64,000 nucleotides of DNA from Candidatus Tumulicola sp. (GTDB taxonomy: Bacteria; Vulcanimicrobiota; Vulcanimicrobiia; Vulcanimicrobiales; Vulcanimicrobiaceae): assembly GCA_036490475.1 (NCBI GenBank), contig DASXDT010000006.1:992001-1056000 (forward strand), read 5' to 3'. The notes beneath the pieces are model-generated. The model had not been told where the DNA came from. It saw nothing but the letters and a program-made list of their open reading frames with translations, and searched no databases. Positions 48,726 through 57,720 of the stretch are shown here, one piece after another (within the stretch, counting starts at the first letter, position 1; every line of letters starts with the position of its first letter). The position numbers and the translations under genes are program-made.

Positions 48726-49691
48726 ATGGATCTCTCCTCGACCATCGTGTACGCCGGCGGCACGTTCAAACGGTACGACGAAGCCAAGGTTGGCCTCATG
48801 ACGCACGGTCTGCAGTACGGCACCGGTTGCTTCGAGGGCATTCGCGGCTATTGGCTCGACGATGAAGACGACATGCTGCTGATCCTCTTGCGCGATCACT
48901 TCGATCGCCTCGCGACATCGGCTAAAATTTTGACGATGGTGCTGCCCAAGTCGACCGACGAGTTGATCGACATCACGCTCGAGTTGTGTGAGCGCAATAA
49001 TTTCAAAACCAACGTGTACTTGCGACCCTTCGTGTACAAAGCAGCCGAAGATGTCGGCGTGCGATTACACGGTGTCGAGGACGCCTTCGCGATCGTTCCG
49101 CTACCGTTTACGAGCTACATCGATACCGAGCACGGCTTGAGCGCGTGCGTGAGTTCGTGGCGCCGAGCCGACGATACGATGGCACCGCCGCGCGCGAAAA
49201 TCACGGGTTTGTACGTAAACTCCGCGCTGGCCAAGAGCGAGGCCATCGGTAACGGCTACGACGAAGCAATCCTGCTATCGCACGACGGCCACGTTTCCGA
49301 AGGCTCGGCCGAAAATATTTTTCTCGTGCGGCACGGCAAACTGTACACGCCGGATCCGTCGCAGAACGTGTTGGAGGGCTGCACTCGCCGCGCGATTATG
49401 ACCATCGCGCACGATGTGTTCGGACTCGACGTGATCGAGCGATCGATCGATCGCGGCGAACTGTACAGCGCCGACGAGGCGTTTTTCACCGGCACGGCTG
49501 CGGGAATCGCGCATATTGCGTCGATCGACCGCCGCCTCGTCGGCGACGGCTCGCGCGGTACGATTACCGAGAAACTACGGGCGTTCTATCAGCGCGTCGT
49601 CACGGGCCGCGAAGCACGCTACGAGGCTTGGTTAACGCGTCTCTATGCCGGGCGCCGTCAACGAGTGGGAGCGGTTTCGGCTCCCCAGTAG
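48726..49691 (+). CDS. ilvE: branched-chain amino acid aminotransferase-like (PLP class IV)
   Basis: 321 residues with AAAGGAA upstream. Fold-type IV features: THGLQYGTGCFEGIRGYW (start of the large loop), RPFVYKAAEDVGV, ITGLYVNSALAKSEAIGNGYDEAILL (the region after the PLP Lys, with the Lys in the preceding TGLY/AKS segment as in IlvE), GHVSEGSAENIFLV and EAFFTGTAAGIAHIA. It would interconvert branched-chain amino acids and keto acids with 2-oxoglutarate; D-amino-acid or 4-amino-4-deoxychorismate chemistry is less likely. Its 3' end overlaps the convergent beta-lactamase-like gene by 34 nt. Confidence 0.88.
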   Translation: MDLSSTIVYAGGTFKRYDEAKVGLMTHGLQYGTGCFEGIRGYWLDDEDDMLLILLRDHFDRLATSAKILTMVLPKSTDELIDITLELCERNNFKTNVYLRPFVYKAAEDVGVRLHGVEDAFAIVPLPFTSYIDTEHGLSACVSSWRRADDTMAPPRAKITGLYVNSALAKSEAIGNGYDEAILLSHDGHVSEGSAENIFLVRHGKLYTPDPSQNVLEGCTRRAIMTIAHDVFGLDVIERSIDRGELYSADEAFFTGTAAGIAHIASIDRRLVGDGSRGTITEKLRAFYQRVVTGREARYEAWLTRLYAGRRQRVGAVSAPQ

Positions 49692-50644
49692 TTCAAGTCG
49701 GGCGACGCATCATCGGCCGGTGCCGACGCGTCGAACGGCTCGAACGTGAGCCCGCTACTGCGGCGCCACGTCGCGAGCCGGCGTTCGTCGGCATAGGCGA
49801 GTCGTGAGATCGTGTGTATGAACCGGCGTCCGGCATCTTGCGAACGTAACGACGTCGTCATGACGGCGATGACGTAGGGCGCGTCGCCTGCGTACACAAT
49901 GCCTGCATCGTTGAGCGTATCGAAGAACGAGCCGGTCTTGTGTGCGATCTGAACGTCGTCCGGAAGCGGTTCGGGGATCAGCGTGTTAAACTGATCTTGT
50001 TCGAGAATCGAAATCATTTCGTTCGACGACCATTGGTCGACGAGTTGGCGGCGCGCCATCAGCTCGAGCAGCCGAACCAAATCGGCCGGCGACGTGCGCA
50101 AGGTTTGGCGGATTCCCCAATCCGTTGTACGGATGTCTTGGGTGAGCCGGGTGCGATGCAGACCAAGATCGACCATACCGCTGTTGATCGACCGGCGCCC
50201 CACGAGGCGGATCAGCATGTTCGTCGCGGTGTTATCGCTGACGTCGATCATTTTGTCGACGAGCACCGAGATCGGATACGTCGTGCCGACCGGTGCGTCG
50301 CACAAATCGCCGGAACCATAGTCTTTATCGGAGGCGGTCAACTTGACGCGACGCTGCAAATCGAATTTACCGGCTTGCAGTTGCGAAAAAACTTCGACCA
50401 TCACGGGGATTTTGATCGTCGAAGCGGCCGGCATGCTGGCGCTCGAATTCAATCCCATATGATAACCCGTACTGAGATCGAAGACTTCGATCGCGGTTGG
50501 AGCCGCGAGACCGGCTGCGAGCTTACGCACGTCGTGCGTCAATTGTGCGAGCGGCGCCGGTAAGGATGCATCGGCGCGAGCGAAGCCGACGAGAAAGGCG
50601 ACACCGGCGAGCGCAAGCACGCTCGAGATACGACGAAACATCAT
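49658..50644 (-). CDS. class A beta-lactamase-like serine hydrolase
   Basis: 328 residues from ATG 50644 (a second ATG at 50641). Signal peptide to about residue 24 (VGFARA). The SxxK pair is S75-K78 in ASTIKIP, SDN is 136-138 in DVSDNTA, and KTG is 236-238 in AHKTGSF. The omega-loop motif ExxLN, which supplies Glu166 for deacylation in class A enzymes, is not visible; the matching region reads DIRTTDWG. It may be a slow penicillin-binding-like hydrolase and not a true resistance enzyme. Confidence 0.8.
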   Translation of the reverse strand: MMFRRISSVLALAGVAFLVGFARADASLPAPLAQLTHDVRKLAAGLAAPTAIEVFDLSTGYHMGLNSSASMPAASTIKIPVMVEVFSQLQAGKFDLQRRVKLTASDKDYGSGDLCDAPVGTTYPISVLVDKMIDVSDNTATNMLIRLVGRRSINSGMVDLGLHRTRLTQDIRTTDWGIRQTLRTSPADLVRLLELMARRQLVDQWSSNEMISILEQDQFNTLIPEPLPDDVQIAHKTGSFFDTLNDAGIVYAGDAPYVIAVMTTSLRSQDAGRRFIHTISRLAYADERRLATWRRSSGLTFEPFDASAPADDASPDLNYWGAETAPTR

Positions 50645-50730
50645 TCGAGCATTCAGAGAACGGCGCGCTGCAATCCTGCCGCACGCCAATACAACCGGGG
50701 CCTTGCCGTCCGGCTCGCGAAGTCGGAACG

Positions 50731-51177
50731 ATGAACGCTCCCGACTTGCGTCTCGAACCTCCGCGGCGGTGGAATGTCGAAATCGATGGAGTGCGCTGGC
50801 TCGCGCGCTTGGCCGACAAAGCGCGCGCCGCACACGACGGAACGCTGGGTACGTATTTATACGGACACAGCCCGATGGACAAGTCGTTTCTCGGCGTGCT
50901 GCGCTTGACGCACGATGATTTCGCGCGATTGGCAGTGCAAAACGACGACGTGGAACTCGCTGCGTCGCTCGAGGCCTACGATCCGGGCCTGCAACGAGCG
51001 CGAGCGTGGAGCGACGTGCTGCCGAAGCGATACGGCTGGTTTCTGGCCGTGCTGGATGTCGACGACGGTTACCGCGCTTCTCCGTTGTACGGAGCGGTAT
51101 CGGCCGGCGCCGACGCGATCTCGGGACTTGTCAAACGCATCCTGCCGTCGAAATACCGGGGTAAACGCGGCACGTAA
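50731..51177 (+). CDS. DUF5069-like protein
   Basis: 148 residues from ATG 50731 with GTCGGAACG before it; the longer frame upstream is antisense shadow of the beta-lactamase-like gene. The segments GVRWLARLADKARAAHDGTLGTYLYG and FLGVLRLTHDDFARLAVQN match the DUF5069 pattern (WLARLIDKARA...), a family of unknown role. The stop overlaps the next start by one base (TAATG). Confidence 0.75.
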   Translation: MNAPDLRLEPPRRWNVEIDGVRWLARLADKARAAHDGTLGTYLYGHSPMDKSFLGVLRLTHDDFARLAVQNDDVELAASLEAYDPGLQRARAWSDVLPKRYGWFLAVLDVDDGYRASPLYGAVSAGADAISGLVKRILPSKYRGKRGT

Positions 51178-52271
51178 TGCAGCGCGACCCGTGGACCCGG
51201 TACACCGAAAAGCGCGTCACGTACGCGCTCAAGGTGTTGATGACGATCGTCCTGGCGATCTATCTCTGTCAAACCGCCTTCGGATTGATCGAGCGTATCC
51301 GCGGCGTGATGTATGTCTTAATCGGAACCATGTTCTTTTCGTACTTGATCTATCCGGCGGTGCACTGGCTACGGCGCCGGATGCCGACCGCGTTAGCCAT
51401 CGTGATCGTGTACGCGGCGATCCTGATGGGGCTGACCGGCGTGGGTTGGTTCATCGTTCCGCACATCACCGGCGACGTTATGACGTTCATGCGTCAATAT
51501 CCGCAACTGGCCGATCGTGTGACCCGCTTGGTGTACGACCCCAACGATCCGGTGACGTCACGCCTTCCGGATTGGATGCGCGCCGAAATTTCGCGCGTCC
51601 CGACCGAGCTCGCAGCCTGGGTGCAAGTGCGCGGATTCGAGAGCGCCAGCCGCGTGGTGGTGGTCGTCGCCGGCGGGTTCGCGGCGGTCACGACGTTCGT
51701 CATTATTCCGCTCGTCACCGCGTATCTGTTGATGGATCTCGAGCATCTGCAACGCGGGCTGCAATCGATCGTTCCGCCGCGCCGCTGGCGCGGACTGGTC
51801 GACCTGTTACGCGAGATCGACGGCGTGGTCGGCGGATTTATTCGCGGCCAACTGCTCGTCGCGCTGTCGGTCGGCGTGTTGATCACGATCGCGCTCTGGT
51901 TGTTGCGCGTACCGTACCCGTTTTTCTTTGGGTTGATCGCCGCGCTCGGCGACTTGGTTCCCTACGTCGGCGCGCTATTGGCGTTCTTGCCGGCATTCGG
52001 CACCGCCTGGCTGAGCAACGGCATCGTGAACGCGCTGTTCGTGTTGGGAGCTTTCGTCGTAATCTTCGAGGCCGAGGGGCATTTCTTAGCGCCCAACATC
52101 GTCAGCCGTACGGTTAGCTTGAGCCCGTTCGTCGTCTTGCTGGCCTTGTTGGTCGGCGGCGAACTCGGCGGGATCATCGGCCTGCTGCTGGCAATTCCAG
52201 TGGCCGGCATCCTACGCGCGCTTGCACTGCGGGTGCTCCGGCCGCACGACTCGAAGGCGGCCGGACCGTGA
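51177..52271 (+). CDS. AI-2E family (PerM/TqsA-like) membrane transporter
   Basis: 364 residues with about eight hydrophobic helices. The family's central IDGVVGGFIRGQLLVALSVG and FFFGLIAALGDLVPYVGALLAFLPA motifs are clear, and the C-terminal FEAEGHFLAPNIVSRTVSLSPFVVLLALLVGGELGG is nearly canonical. Members export small molecules, among them autoinducer-2, or act as Na+/H+ antiporters; the substrate is unknown. The stop overlaps the arginase GTG. Confidence 0.92.
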   Translation: MQRDPWTRYTEKRVTYALKVLMTIVLAIYLCQTAFGLIERIRGVMYVLIGTMFFSYLIYPAVHWLRRRMPTALAIVIVYAAILMGLTGVGWFIVPHITGDVMTFMRQYPQLADRVTRLVYDPNDPVTSRLPDWMRAEISRVPTELAAWVQVRGFESASRVVVVVAGGFAAVTTFVIIPLVTAYLLMDLEHLQRGLQSIVPPRRWRGLVDLLREIDGVVGGFIRGQLLVALSVGVLITIALWLLRVPYPFFFGLIAALGDLVPYVGALLAFLPAFGTAWLSNGIVNALFVLGAFVVIFEAEGHFLAPNIVSRTVSLSPFVVLLALLVGGELGGIIGLLLAIPVAGILRALALRVLRPHDSKAAGP

Positions 52272-53155
52272 CCGAGACAGCAACCGTTCCCGCCCGCGTC
52301 GACATCGTCGGCGTTCCGATGGACCTCGGCGCCAGCCGGCGCGGCGTCGATATGGGTCCCTCGGCGATCCGTTATGCCAAGCTGCACGAAAAACTCACCC
52401 GGCTCGGAATCGAAACGATCGTCGACCATGGCAACCTGATGGTCCCGATTCGCGAATCGGCCGACGCTGAAGAAGCCAGCTCGAAATATTTGAGCGTCAT
52501 CCGGCGTGTGTGTTCCGATTTAGCCGACGTCGTCGAAGGCGCGGTGCGGGAAGGCGGTATGCCGATCGTACTAGGCGGCGACCATTCGATCGCGATGGGA
52601 ACGCTCGACGGTCTCGCTCGGGCACGCGAAAAGGCGGCCGGCGTTGTATGGATCGACGCGCACGCGGACATCAACAGTCCGCAGAGTTCGCACAGCGGCA
52701 ACGTTCACGGGATGCCGTTGTGGTTTGCGTTGAAAAACGGTTTGGCCGAAGCGTCGCGTTGCGTGCAAATCGGATTGCGCGACGTCGATCCCGGCGAAAA
52801 GCAGTTACTGCGCGAGTTTGGCGTGCGTGCGTTTTCGATGAGCGACGTCGACCGGATGGGCATGGTGCGCATCATGGAAGAAGCGATATCCATTACCGGC
52901 GACGGGCCGGACTCGATTCACGTTTCTTTCGATATGGACGGAATCGATCCGAGCGAAGCGCCCGGTACGGGCACGCCGGTGAAGGGTGGTTTAAGTTTCC
53001 GTGAAGCGCATCTCATCATGGAGATGCTGCACGAGAGCGGTTCGCTCGGTTCGATCGAGATGGTCGAGATCAATCCGATTCTAGATCAGCGCAATCAAAC
53101 GGCCGTCTTAGCCGTCGATTTGATTTGCTCCGGACTCGGAAAATCGATTCTGTAA
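52268..53155 (+). CDS. rocF: arginase
   Basis: 295 residues from GTG 52268. Binuclear Mn motifs intact: [15 protein letters not shown], and [30 protein letters not shown] is the arginase substrate loop (compare SGNxHGMP), which separates it from agmatinase and formimidoylglutamase. It hydrolyses arginine to ornithine and urea. No urease or ornithine genes are in view. Confidence 0.93.
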   Translation: MTETATVPARVDIVGVPMDLGASRRGVDMGPSAIRYAKLHEKLTRLGIETIVDHGNLMVPIRESADAEEASSKYLSVIRRVCSDLADVVEGAVREGGMPIVLGGDHSIAMGTLDGLARAREKAAGVVWIDAHADINSPQSSHSGNVHGMPLWFALKNGLAEASRCVQIGLRDVDPGEKQLLREFGVRAFSMSDVDRMGMVRIMEEAISITGDGPDSIHVSFDMDGIDPSEAPGTGTPVKGGLSFREAHLIMEMLHESGSLGSIEMVEINPILDQRNQTAVLAVDLICSGLGKSIL

Positions 53156-53165
53156 GCAGCCCGGG

Positions 53166-53861
53166 CTAGAGCCGGATCGTCGCGGTGCCTTCGCACGCGA
53201 TGCCACCGCCGCAGACCGCCGGATCCCAGTTCGCGTCCGCCAGTAGCGACTGAATCCGCGATTTCATCGCGTCGTCGACCTGCGGATTGAAGCCGACGTT
53301 CTTGACCTTTCCGTCCTCATCGACGGTGACGGTCAGCGTAAGATGCACGCCCAGCGCCGCCAGCTGCTTGCGAATGACGGGGTCCAGAACCGGCTCGGGT
53401 TGGTCCGCTCCAAACGGCATTAGGCCACCGGTATCGCGACCGACGGTGCCGGACACTGCCCGAGGAACCGGCGACGCGGTTGCTTGCGGGGCCGCGGCGA
53501 CCTGCGAGTGCCCGGTGCCGAGGCGCGTAAACGCAGCGACACGCGGCGCGGAGGCCGGCTGGCCGTGCGTGAAGTTGACATGAACGGTGTGGCGCGATGT
53601 GGCCCGAGACGGCGCGGTCTCGGCAGCGAGCGAAACGTTCGGCTTGACCTGCAGATGCGGCGCTTGTGCCAGCGGTATCGGGTGCGGGGTCGGTTGAATT
53701 TGGATCCGGGCGATGCGCGCGAACGTGATCGTCGGCACGGCGTCTCCCGCGGCCGTCGTCCATATCAGGGCCGGAATGAGCAATGCGACCAGGACGTGGA
53801 GTGCCACCGACCCGGCGAAGGCTCCGCGCATCCGGAGGTTCGAAGCAAGCGCCCCTATCAT
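53166..53861 (-). CDS. TonB-like energy transducer protein
   Basis: 231 residues from ATG 53861 with GAGGTG just upstream (ATG 53873 is an alternative). A single N-terminal helix (GSVALHVLVALLIPALIW) anchors it in the inner membrane. A Pro/Ala/Thr-rich periplasmic stretch (~50-150) follows, and a C-terminal TonB/TolA-like domain ends with LTLTVTVDEDGKVKNVGF and two Cys (VCGGGIACEGTATIRL). It could energise the outer-membrane protein at 35.8-37.7 kb, an inference only. It is convergent with arginase, 10 nt apart. Confidence 0.75.
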   Translation of the reverse strand: MIGALASNLRMRGAFAGSVALHVLVALLIPALIWTTAAGDAVPTITFARIARIQIQPTPHPIPLAQAPHLQVKPNVSLAAETAPSRATSRHTVHVNFTHGQPASAPRVAAFTRLGTGHSQVAAAPQATASPVPRAVSGTVGRDTGGLMPFGADQPEPVLDPVIRKQLAALGVHLTLTVTVDEDGKVKNVGFNPQVDDAMKSRIQSLLADANWDPAVCGGGIACEGTATIRL

Positions 53862-53923
53862 CGCACACCTCATCTTCGAGGAGGGCTGCAACCTACCCCG
53901 TCGCGGGTCTGATTGCAACGGCC

Positions 53924-54178
53924 ATGACCGATACCAACATCGTCCTGTACCAAGCCGAGTGGTGCCCGTATTGTGGGCACGTCCGGCGCGAGCTGACCGA
54001 CCTATTGCTCGACTATAAAGTGGTCAACGTGCCCGAAGATCACGCCGCCCGTACGAACCTCAAAGCGCTATTCGGAACGACCGGCATTCCGTCGATGACC
54101 GACGGCGACGTGAAGATCGCCGACGACGACGACGCGATCATCGAGTATCTGCGAAAGACGTACGGCAAAAAGAAGTAG
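53924..54178 (+). CDS. glutaredoxin-like protein
   Basis: 84 residues from ATG 53924. The redox motif CPYC lies at the N terminus of the first helix (YQAEWCPYCGHVRREL), followed by cis-Pro in TGIPSM and a terminal helix. The C-terminal GxxD-like loop (ADDDDAIIEYL) is acidic. A small cytoplasmic thiol-disulfide protein. It faces the convergent MT-A70 methyltransferase gene. Confidence 0.88.
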   Translation: MTDTNIVLYQAEWCPYCGHVRRELTDLLLDYKVVNVPEDHAARTNLKALFGTTGIPSMTDGDVKIADDDDAIIEYLRKTYGKKK

Positions 54179-54190
54179 CGGGCAGTCGAT

Positions 54191-54832
54191 CTACGGGTCC
54201 GGCAGTTCGGCGCCCCACGCATCCCAATTGGGCGTGCGGGCGCGTGCGAACAATTCGATACGCGGTCGACCGCCGCACAGGCGTTCGATCGCTTCGCGGA
54301 ACACGGCCGGTTTTTCGCTATGCGCGCCACGGGGTGCCAGCACGACTTGCGCTTGCGCCAAATCGAGTAGCGGAAACGGACGCCCGGTCGGCATCGTGGT
54401 TGCGGCGAGTAACAGTTCGGTGGTCGGCTTGGTGAAGGTCGGCGGCACGCCTTGTCCGTTGATGATGCGTCCGCTCTTCCCCACCTTCACCCACACGTAC
54501 GCGACGCCGCGATAATGCAGTTTCCACTCACGCAATAAATCGATCGCATAATTCAAGCGCGGACAGGTGGCCCATAAAAACAGCGCCGCGCGTTTGTTGA
54601 GTAAACGGCGTACGTCGATCTGGGCTAGCTCGTCGAGCGTCATCAACGGGTAATGTTTTGCGGCGGCCGCATCTTTTATCGGACTGCCGTAGTAGTGCCA
54701 GGGCGGGTCGACGTAGGCGATGTCATAGCGATTGGCCGGTAGCGGCGGCAGTGTTACATGCGGGCGCGCCGTACTTCGCTGCGCCAAGCGTTTGCGATGT
54801 GCGACGTTCTTCGGCGAAAGCTCGCGTTCCAC
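54191..54832 (-). CDS. MT-A70-family adenine methyltransferase
   Basis: 213 residues from GTG 54832, one base after the DUF92 stop; an ATG at 54868 is possible but would overlap that gene. The catalytic motif DPPW stands in IAYVDPPWHYYGS, and the SAM-binding region near the C terminus reads HSEKPAVFREAIERLCG (compare HSxKPxxxxxxIE). It should methylate adenine N6, in DNA (orphan M.MunI-like) or RNA. No restriction partner is nearby, so regulation or phage defence are both open. Confidence 0.85.
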   Translation of the reverse strand: MERELSPKNVAHRKRLAQRSTARPHVTLPPLPANRYDIAYVDPPWHYYGSPIKDAAAAKHYPLMTLDELAQIDVRRLLNKRAALFLWATCPRLNYAIDLLREWKLHYRGVAYVWVKVGKSGRIINGQGVPPTFTKPTTELLLAATTMPTGRPFPLLDLAQAQVVLAPRGAHSEKPAVFREAIERLCGGRPRIELFARARTPNWDAWGAELPDP

Positions 54833-54833
54833 G

Positions 54834-55610
54834 TTAGCGAGTCGCCCACGCGACGAACAACGCGGCAACCACCGCGCCCGTCAACGTCGCGGCGAGATTG
54901 ACCGCGTCGTTATCCATCCACTCCAAACCGCGACGCAGTTGGGTGGGCGTTCCGCACGCGTGCGGATTGGTTTCGCAGGCTCGCTCGCAACGCGGGCACC
55001 AGCGCAGCGCTTGCAGCGCCGCCCCAATCGCCGAATCGGCTAACGACCCGGCGACGCCCGCGACGACGACCGGCGCGAACGCCGCGACGCCCGTAAGCGC
55101 GGCGGTAGAAGCTACCGCGACGGCGCCCGCGATCGAGGCGAGCGTACCGGCGACGGTGACGCCGCCGGAAAGTCCGGCCACGACCGGTCGAAAGGTCAGA
55201 ATCGAACGCGGCCGCTCGGGCGACAGCACGCCGATCTCGGTCGCCCACGTGTCGGCCGCCGCCGCCGCGAACGCCCCTGCGAAGGCCGCTGCGAACGCGC
55301 CGTTGCCGCGGGTCGCGGCCAATGCACAGACGGCCGCCACGCCGCCATTCGCGAGCACCTGTCGCGCATCGCGCGGTCCGTGCTTGCCGGTGTCGGTCAT
55401 CGCGCGTTTGCGAGCCTTGCCGGTACGCGACAGAAGCGCCGACGGAATGAAGAACGCGAACAGCACGGCGGCTGCCGGCCACCCGCCTGCGCCGAACGTC
55501 GCGGCTCCTACAAAACCAGCGGCGATCGCTCCACCAGTGGTCAACGCTCGTGCGCGCCACGCAATAGCCGCAACCATCGCGGCCAGCGCCACGCCCCACA
55601 ACGCACTCAC
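54834..55610 (-). CDS. DUF92-family membrane protein
   Basis: 258 residues from GTG 55610 (GTGA overlap with hemD). About six to seven hydrophobic helices rich in Ala/Gly. The DUF92 pattern is visible: LTTGGAIAAGFVGAATFGAGGWPAA, then ADTWATEIGVLS and PRSILTFRPV, and DSAIGAALQ near the Cys pair WCPRCERACE. Some relatives are described as phytyl-phosphate kinases (VTE6-like), which would fit isoprenoid recycling, but this is not settled. Confidence 0.8.
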   Translation of the reverse strand: MSALWGVALAAMVAAIAWRARALTTGGAIAAGFVGAATFGAGGWPAAAVLFAFFIPSALLSRTGKARKRAMTDTGKHGPRDARQVLANGGVAAVCALAATRGNGAFAAAFAGAFAAAAADTWATEIGVLSPERPRSILTFRPVVAGLSGGVTVAGTLASIAGAVAVASTAALTGVAAFAPVVVAGVAGSLADSAIGAALQALRWCPRCERACETNPHACGTPTQLRRGLEWMDNDAVNLAATLTGAVVAALFVAWATR

Positions 55611-56350
55611 CTTTCGGTTGCAAAATGCGAGGCGAGCGCTTCGATCAATCCGAGACCGGTATAGGGTGCCGCGACGACGTCGACGGTCAGACCGGCCGCG
55701 CGGGCGGCTTCTGCGACGATCGGACCGATACACGCGATCACTTTGCCCGACGCGAGGGCGAGCGCGGATTCCTCACCGCCGGCCGCCGCGACGAATCCGC
55801 GCACGGCGCTGCCGCTGGCAAACGTAATTGCGTCGGCGCTTTGCGCGTCGCCGCTAAAGTTCGGAGTTTCCGTTAGCGAGGTGCGATACGCAGCGACGTC
55901 CAGCGGGTCGAAACCGTTCGCACGTAGCGCGTCGGGCAGAACGTCGCGTGCTTCTTGCGCGCGAACGATCAATATGCGCGCTCCGGGCTTGGCTCGTGCG
56001 GCGATCGACGCGGCTAAGGCTTCGTTGACGTGTTCGCCGGGGACGATGACGTCGGGCACGCCGTAGCGTTCGAGATGTTGTGCGGTCTGCGTTCCGATGG
56101 CGGCGACGCGAAGACCTTGAAGAGCGCGCGCGACGTGCCGTGGCGCATCGAAGGTCGTCGAGAATGCATCGACGCCGTTGACCGATGTGAAAACGCACCA
56201 ATCGAAGTCGCGCAAATGCGCGAGCGCATTGCGGAACGGCGCGGGATCATCGGGCGGCTCGATGCTAACGACCGGCGCGATCAATACGATCGCACCGCGC
56301 GCCTTCAACTCGGCGACGAATTCGGGTGAGCGGTCTCGCGGCCGCGTCAC
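55607..56350 (-). CDS. hemD: uroporphyrinogen-III synthase
   Basis: 247 residues from GTG 56350. Two-domain HemD layout: DWCVFTSVNGVDAF, RVAAIGTQTAQHLERYG, RILIVRAQEARDVLP and ITFASGSAVRGFV. It closes hydroxymethylbilane to uroporphyrinogen III. Oddity: the codons just upstream (56371-56351) read LAGKRVL, the normal first strand of HemD, but no ATG, GTG, TTG or CTG lies between them and the in-frame TAG at 56404-56402. The true start may be non-canonical or depend on hemA readthrough or frameshift. Confidence 0.85.
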   Translation of the reverse strand: MTRPRDRSPEFVAELKARGAIVLIAPVVSIEPPDDPAPFRNALAHLRDFDWCVFTSVNGVDAFSTTFDAPRHVARALQGLRVAAIGTQTAQHLERYGVPDVIVPGEHVNEALAASIAARAKPGARILIVRAQEARDVLPDALRANGFDPLDVAAYRTSLTETPNFSGDAQSADAITFASGSAVRGFVAAAGGEESALALASGKVIACIGPIVAEAARAAGLTVDVVAAPYTGLGLIEALASHFATER

Positions 56351-56375
56351 TAGGACGCGCTTGCCTGCGAGCGAG

Positions 56376-57698
56376 CTAGGAGTCGGCGTTGGGGCGCGCC
56401 ACTAATGTCGCGATGTGTTGGGCGAGGTCGAGTTCGAATAGATCGTCGAGCACGCGAGCGTACGACAATGCCTGCGCCCCATCTGACGTGGCGCGCTCGC
56501 GCACCTTGAGAATCACCGAATGCAACAATTTCGAGACGAGCGTCATCGTCAGGCCGGTCACCAGAAGCTTCTCGCGCTCGGACAGTTCCGGACAACGCGC
56601 GAACAATCGCTCGAGTTCCGCAATGCGAATCGTCTCGGCCTTACGCGTGAGCTCGGCGATGATGGGTAACGCGTCGCGCGAGCGATACCAGCGTTCGAAA
56701 CGTTCGGAAACCTCATCGATAATTTCTTCGACGTCGGGGATCGCGTCCCGGCGCACGACGAGTTTCTCGTCGACCACCGATTTCAAACCGTCGACGTCGA
56801 CCAATGCGACGTTCGGAATCTCCGCAACCGCCGGATCGACATCGCGCGGCACCGCAACGTCGATGACGAACATCGCTCGGTCGGGCCGGCGTTGCATCGC
56901 CGCCATAACGTCGTTGCATTCCAGCACGAACTCCGGCGAGCCCGTAGCCGTGACGACCAAATCGCATTCGGCCAATGCGTCGACCATTTCGGACATGTCG
57001 ATCGGCCGTGTGCCGCCCAACTCGTCGGCCACGTCCTGCGCCCGCGACATCGTGCGGCTGGCGATCGCGACGCGGCGCGCACCCTCCTGACGCAGACGGC
57101 GAACGGCGGCGCGCGCCATGCGACCGGTTCCCAGCACCACGACCGACGCGCCGTTCAACGTTCCCAAGCGCGACTTAGCGAGTTCGACGGCTGCCGTCGC
57201 GATCGAGCTGGACTGATCGCCGATACGCGTTTGCGCTCGCGCGGTCTTACCGGCGTTCAGCGCGTCGCGGAACAGACGATGCAGCGATTTGCCCAGCGAT
57301 TGCGCGCGTTGCGCCTGCACGTACGCGTCTTTGACCTGGCCAAGAATTTCGGCTTCGCCGATCAACATCGAATCGAGGCCCGTGGCGACGCGGAACAGAT
57401 GGTCGACCGCGTGATGTCCCAACTTGGTGTACAGAAACGACTCGATGTCGTATCCGATGTCGACGTGCCGGAAGCGCGAAAGAAACGACGTGATCTGGCT
57501 GACGCCGGCTTCGAAGTCGTCGACCTCGGCGTAAATCTCTAACCGGCCGCACGTCTGCAGCATCGCGGCTTCGCGAACCGCCTCGTAATCGCGCAGGGCG
57601 ACCAGCGCTTCGCTCATACGGGACGCGGGGAAGGCATGGCTCTCGCGCACTTCGACCGGAGCGGTATGATGCGAGAGTCCAACGCAGACGATCGGCAT
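56376..57698 (-). CDS. hemA: glutamyl-tRNA reductase
   Basis: 440 residues. The catalytic Cys lies in AAMLQTCGRLEIYAE (compare TCNRxE, here with Gly for Asn). The NADPH domain has VVVLGTGRMARAAVRRL, and the region after it LVVTATGSPEFVL. A dimerisation helix domain follows (WYRSRDALPIIAEL, then a long C-terminal helix). It makes glutamate-1-semialdehyde from Glu-tRNA, the first C5-pathway step. It lies 22 nt after hemL and runs to the hemD region. Confidence 0.95.
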   Translation of the reverse strand: MPIVCVGLSHHTAPVEVRESHAFPASRMSEALVALRDYEAVREAAMLQTCGRLEIYAEVDDFEAGVSQITSFLSRFRHVDIGYDIESFLYTKLGHHAVDHLFRVATGLDSMLIGEAEILGQVKDAYVQAQRAQSLGKSLHRLFRDALNAGKTARAQTRIGDQSSSIATAAVELAKSRLGTLNGASVVVLGTGRMARAAVRRLRQEGARRVAIASRTMSRAQDVADELGGTRPIDMSEMVDALAECDLVVTATGSPEFVLECNDVMAAMQRRPDRAMFVIDVAVPRDVDPAVAEIPNVALVDVDGLKSVVDEKLVVRRDAIPDVEEIIDEVSERFERWYRSRDALPIIAELTRKAETIRIAELERLFARCPELSEREKLLVTGLTMTLVSKLLHSVILKVRERATSDGAQALSYARVLDDLFELDLAQHIATLVARPNADS

Positions 57699-57720
57699 TA
57701 CGGGCGACGTTTCTCGAGGG

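Noticed and set aside
53158-53167. AGCCCGGGCT palindrome between arginase and the TonB-like gene
   Set aside because: Too short (10 bp, no loop) and without a T-run; not convincing as a terminator.
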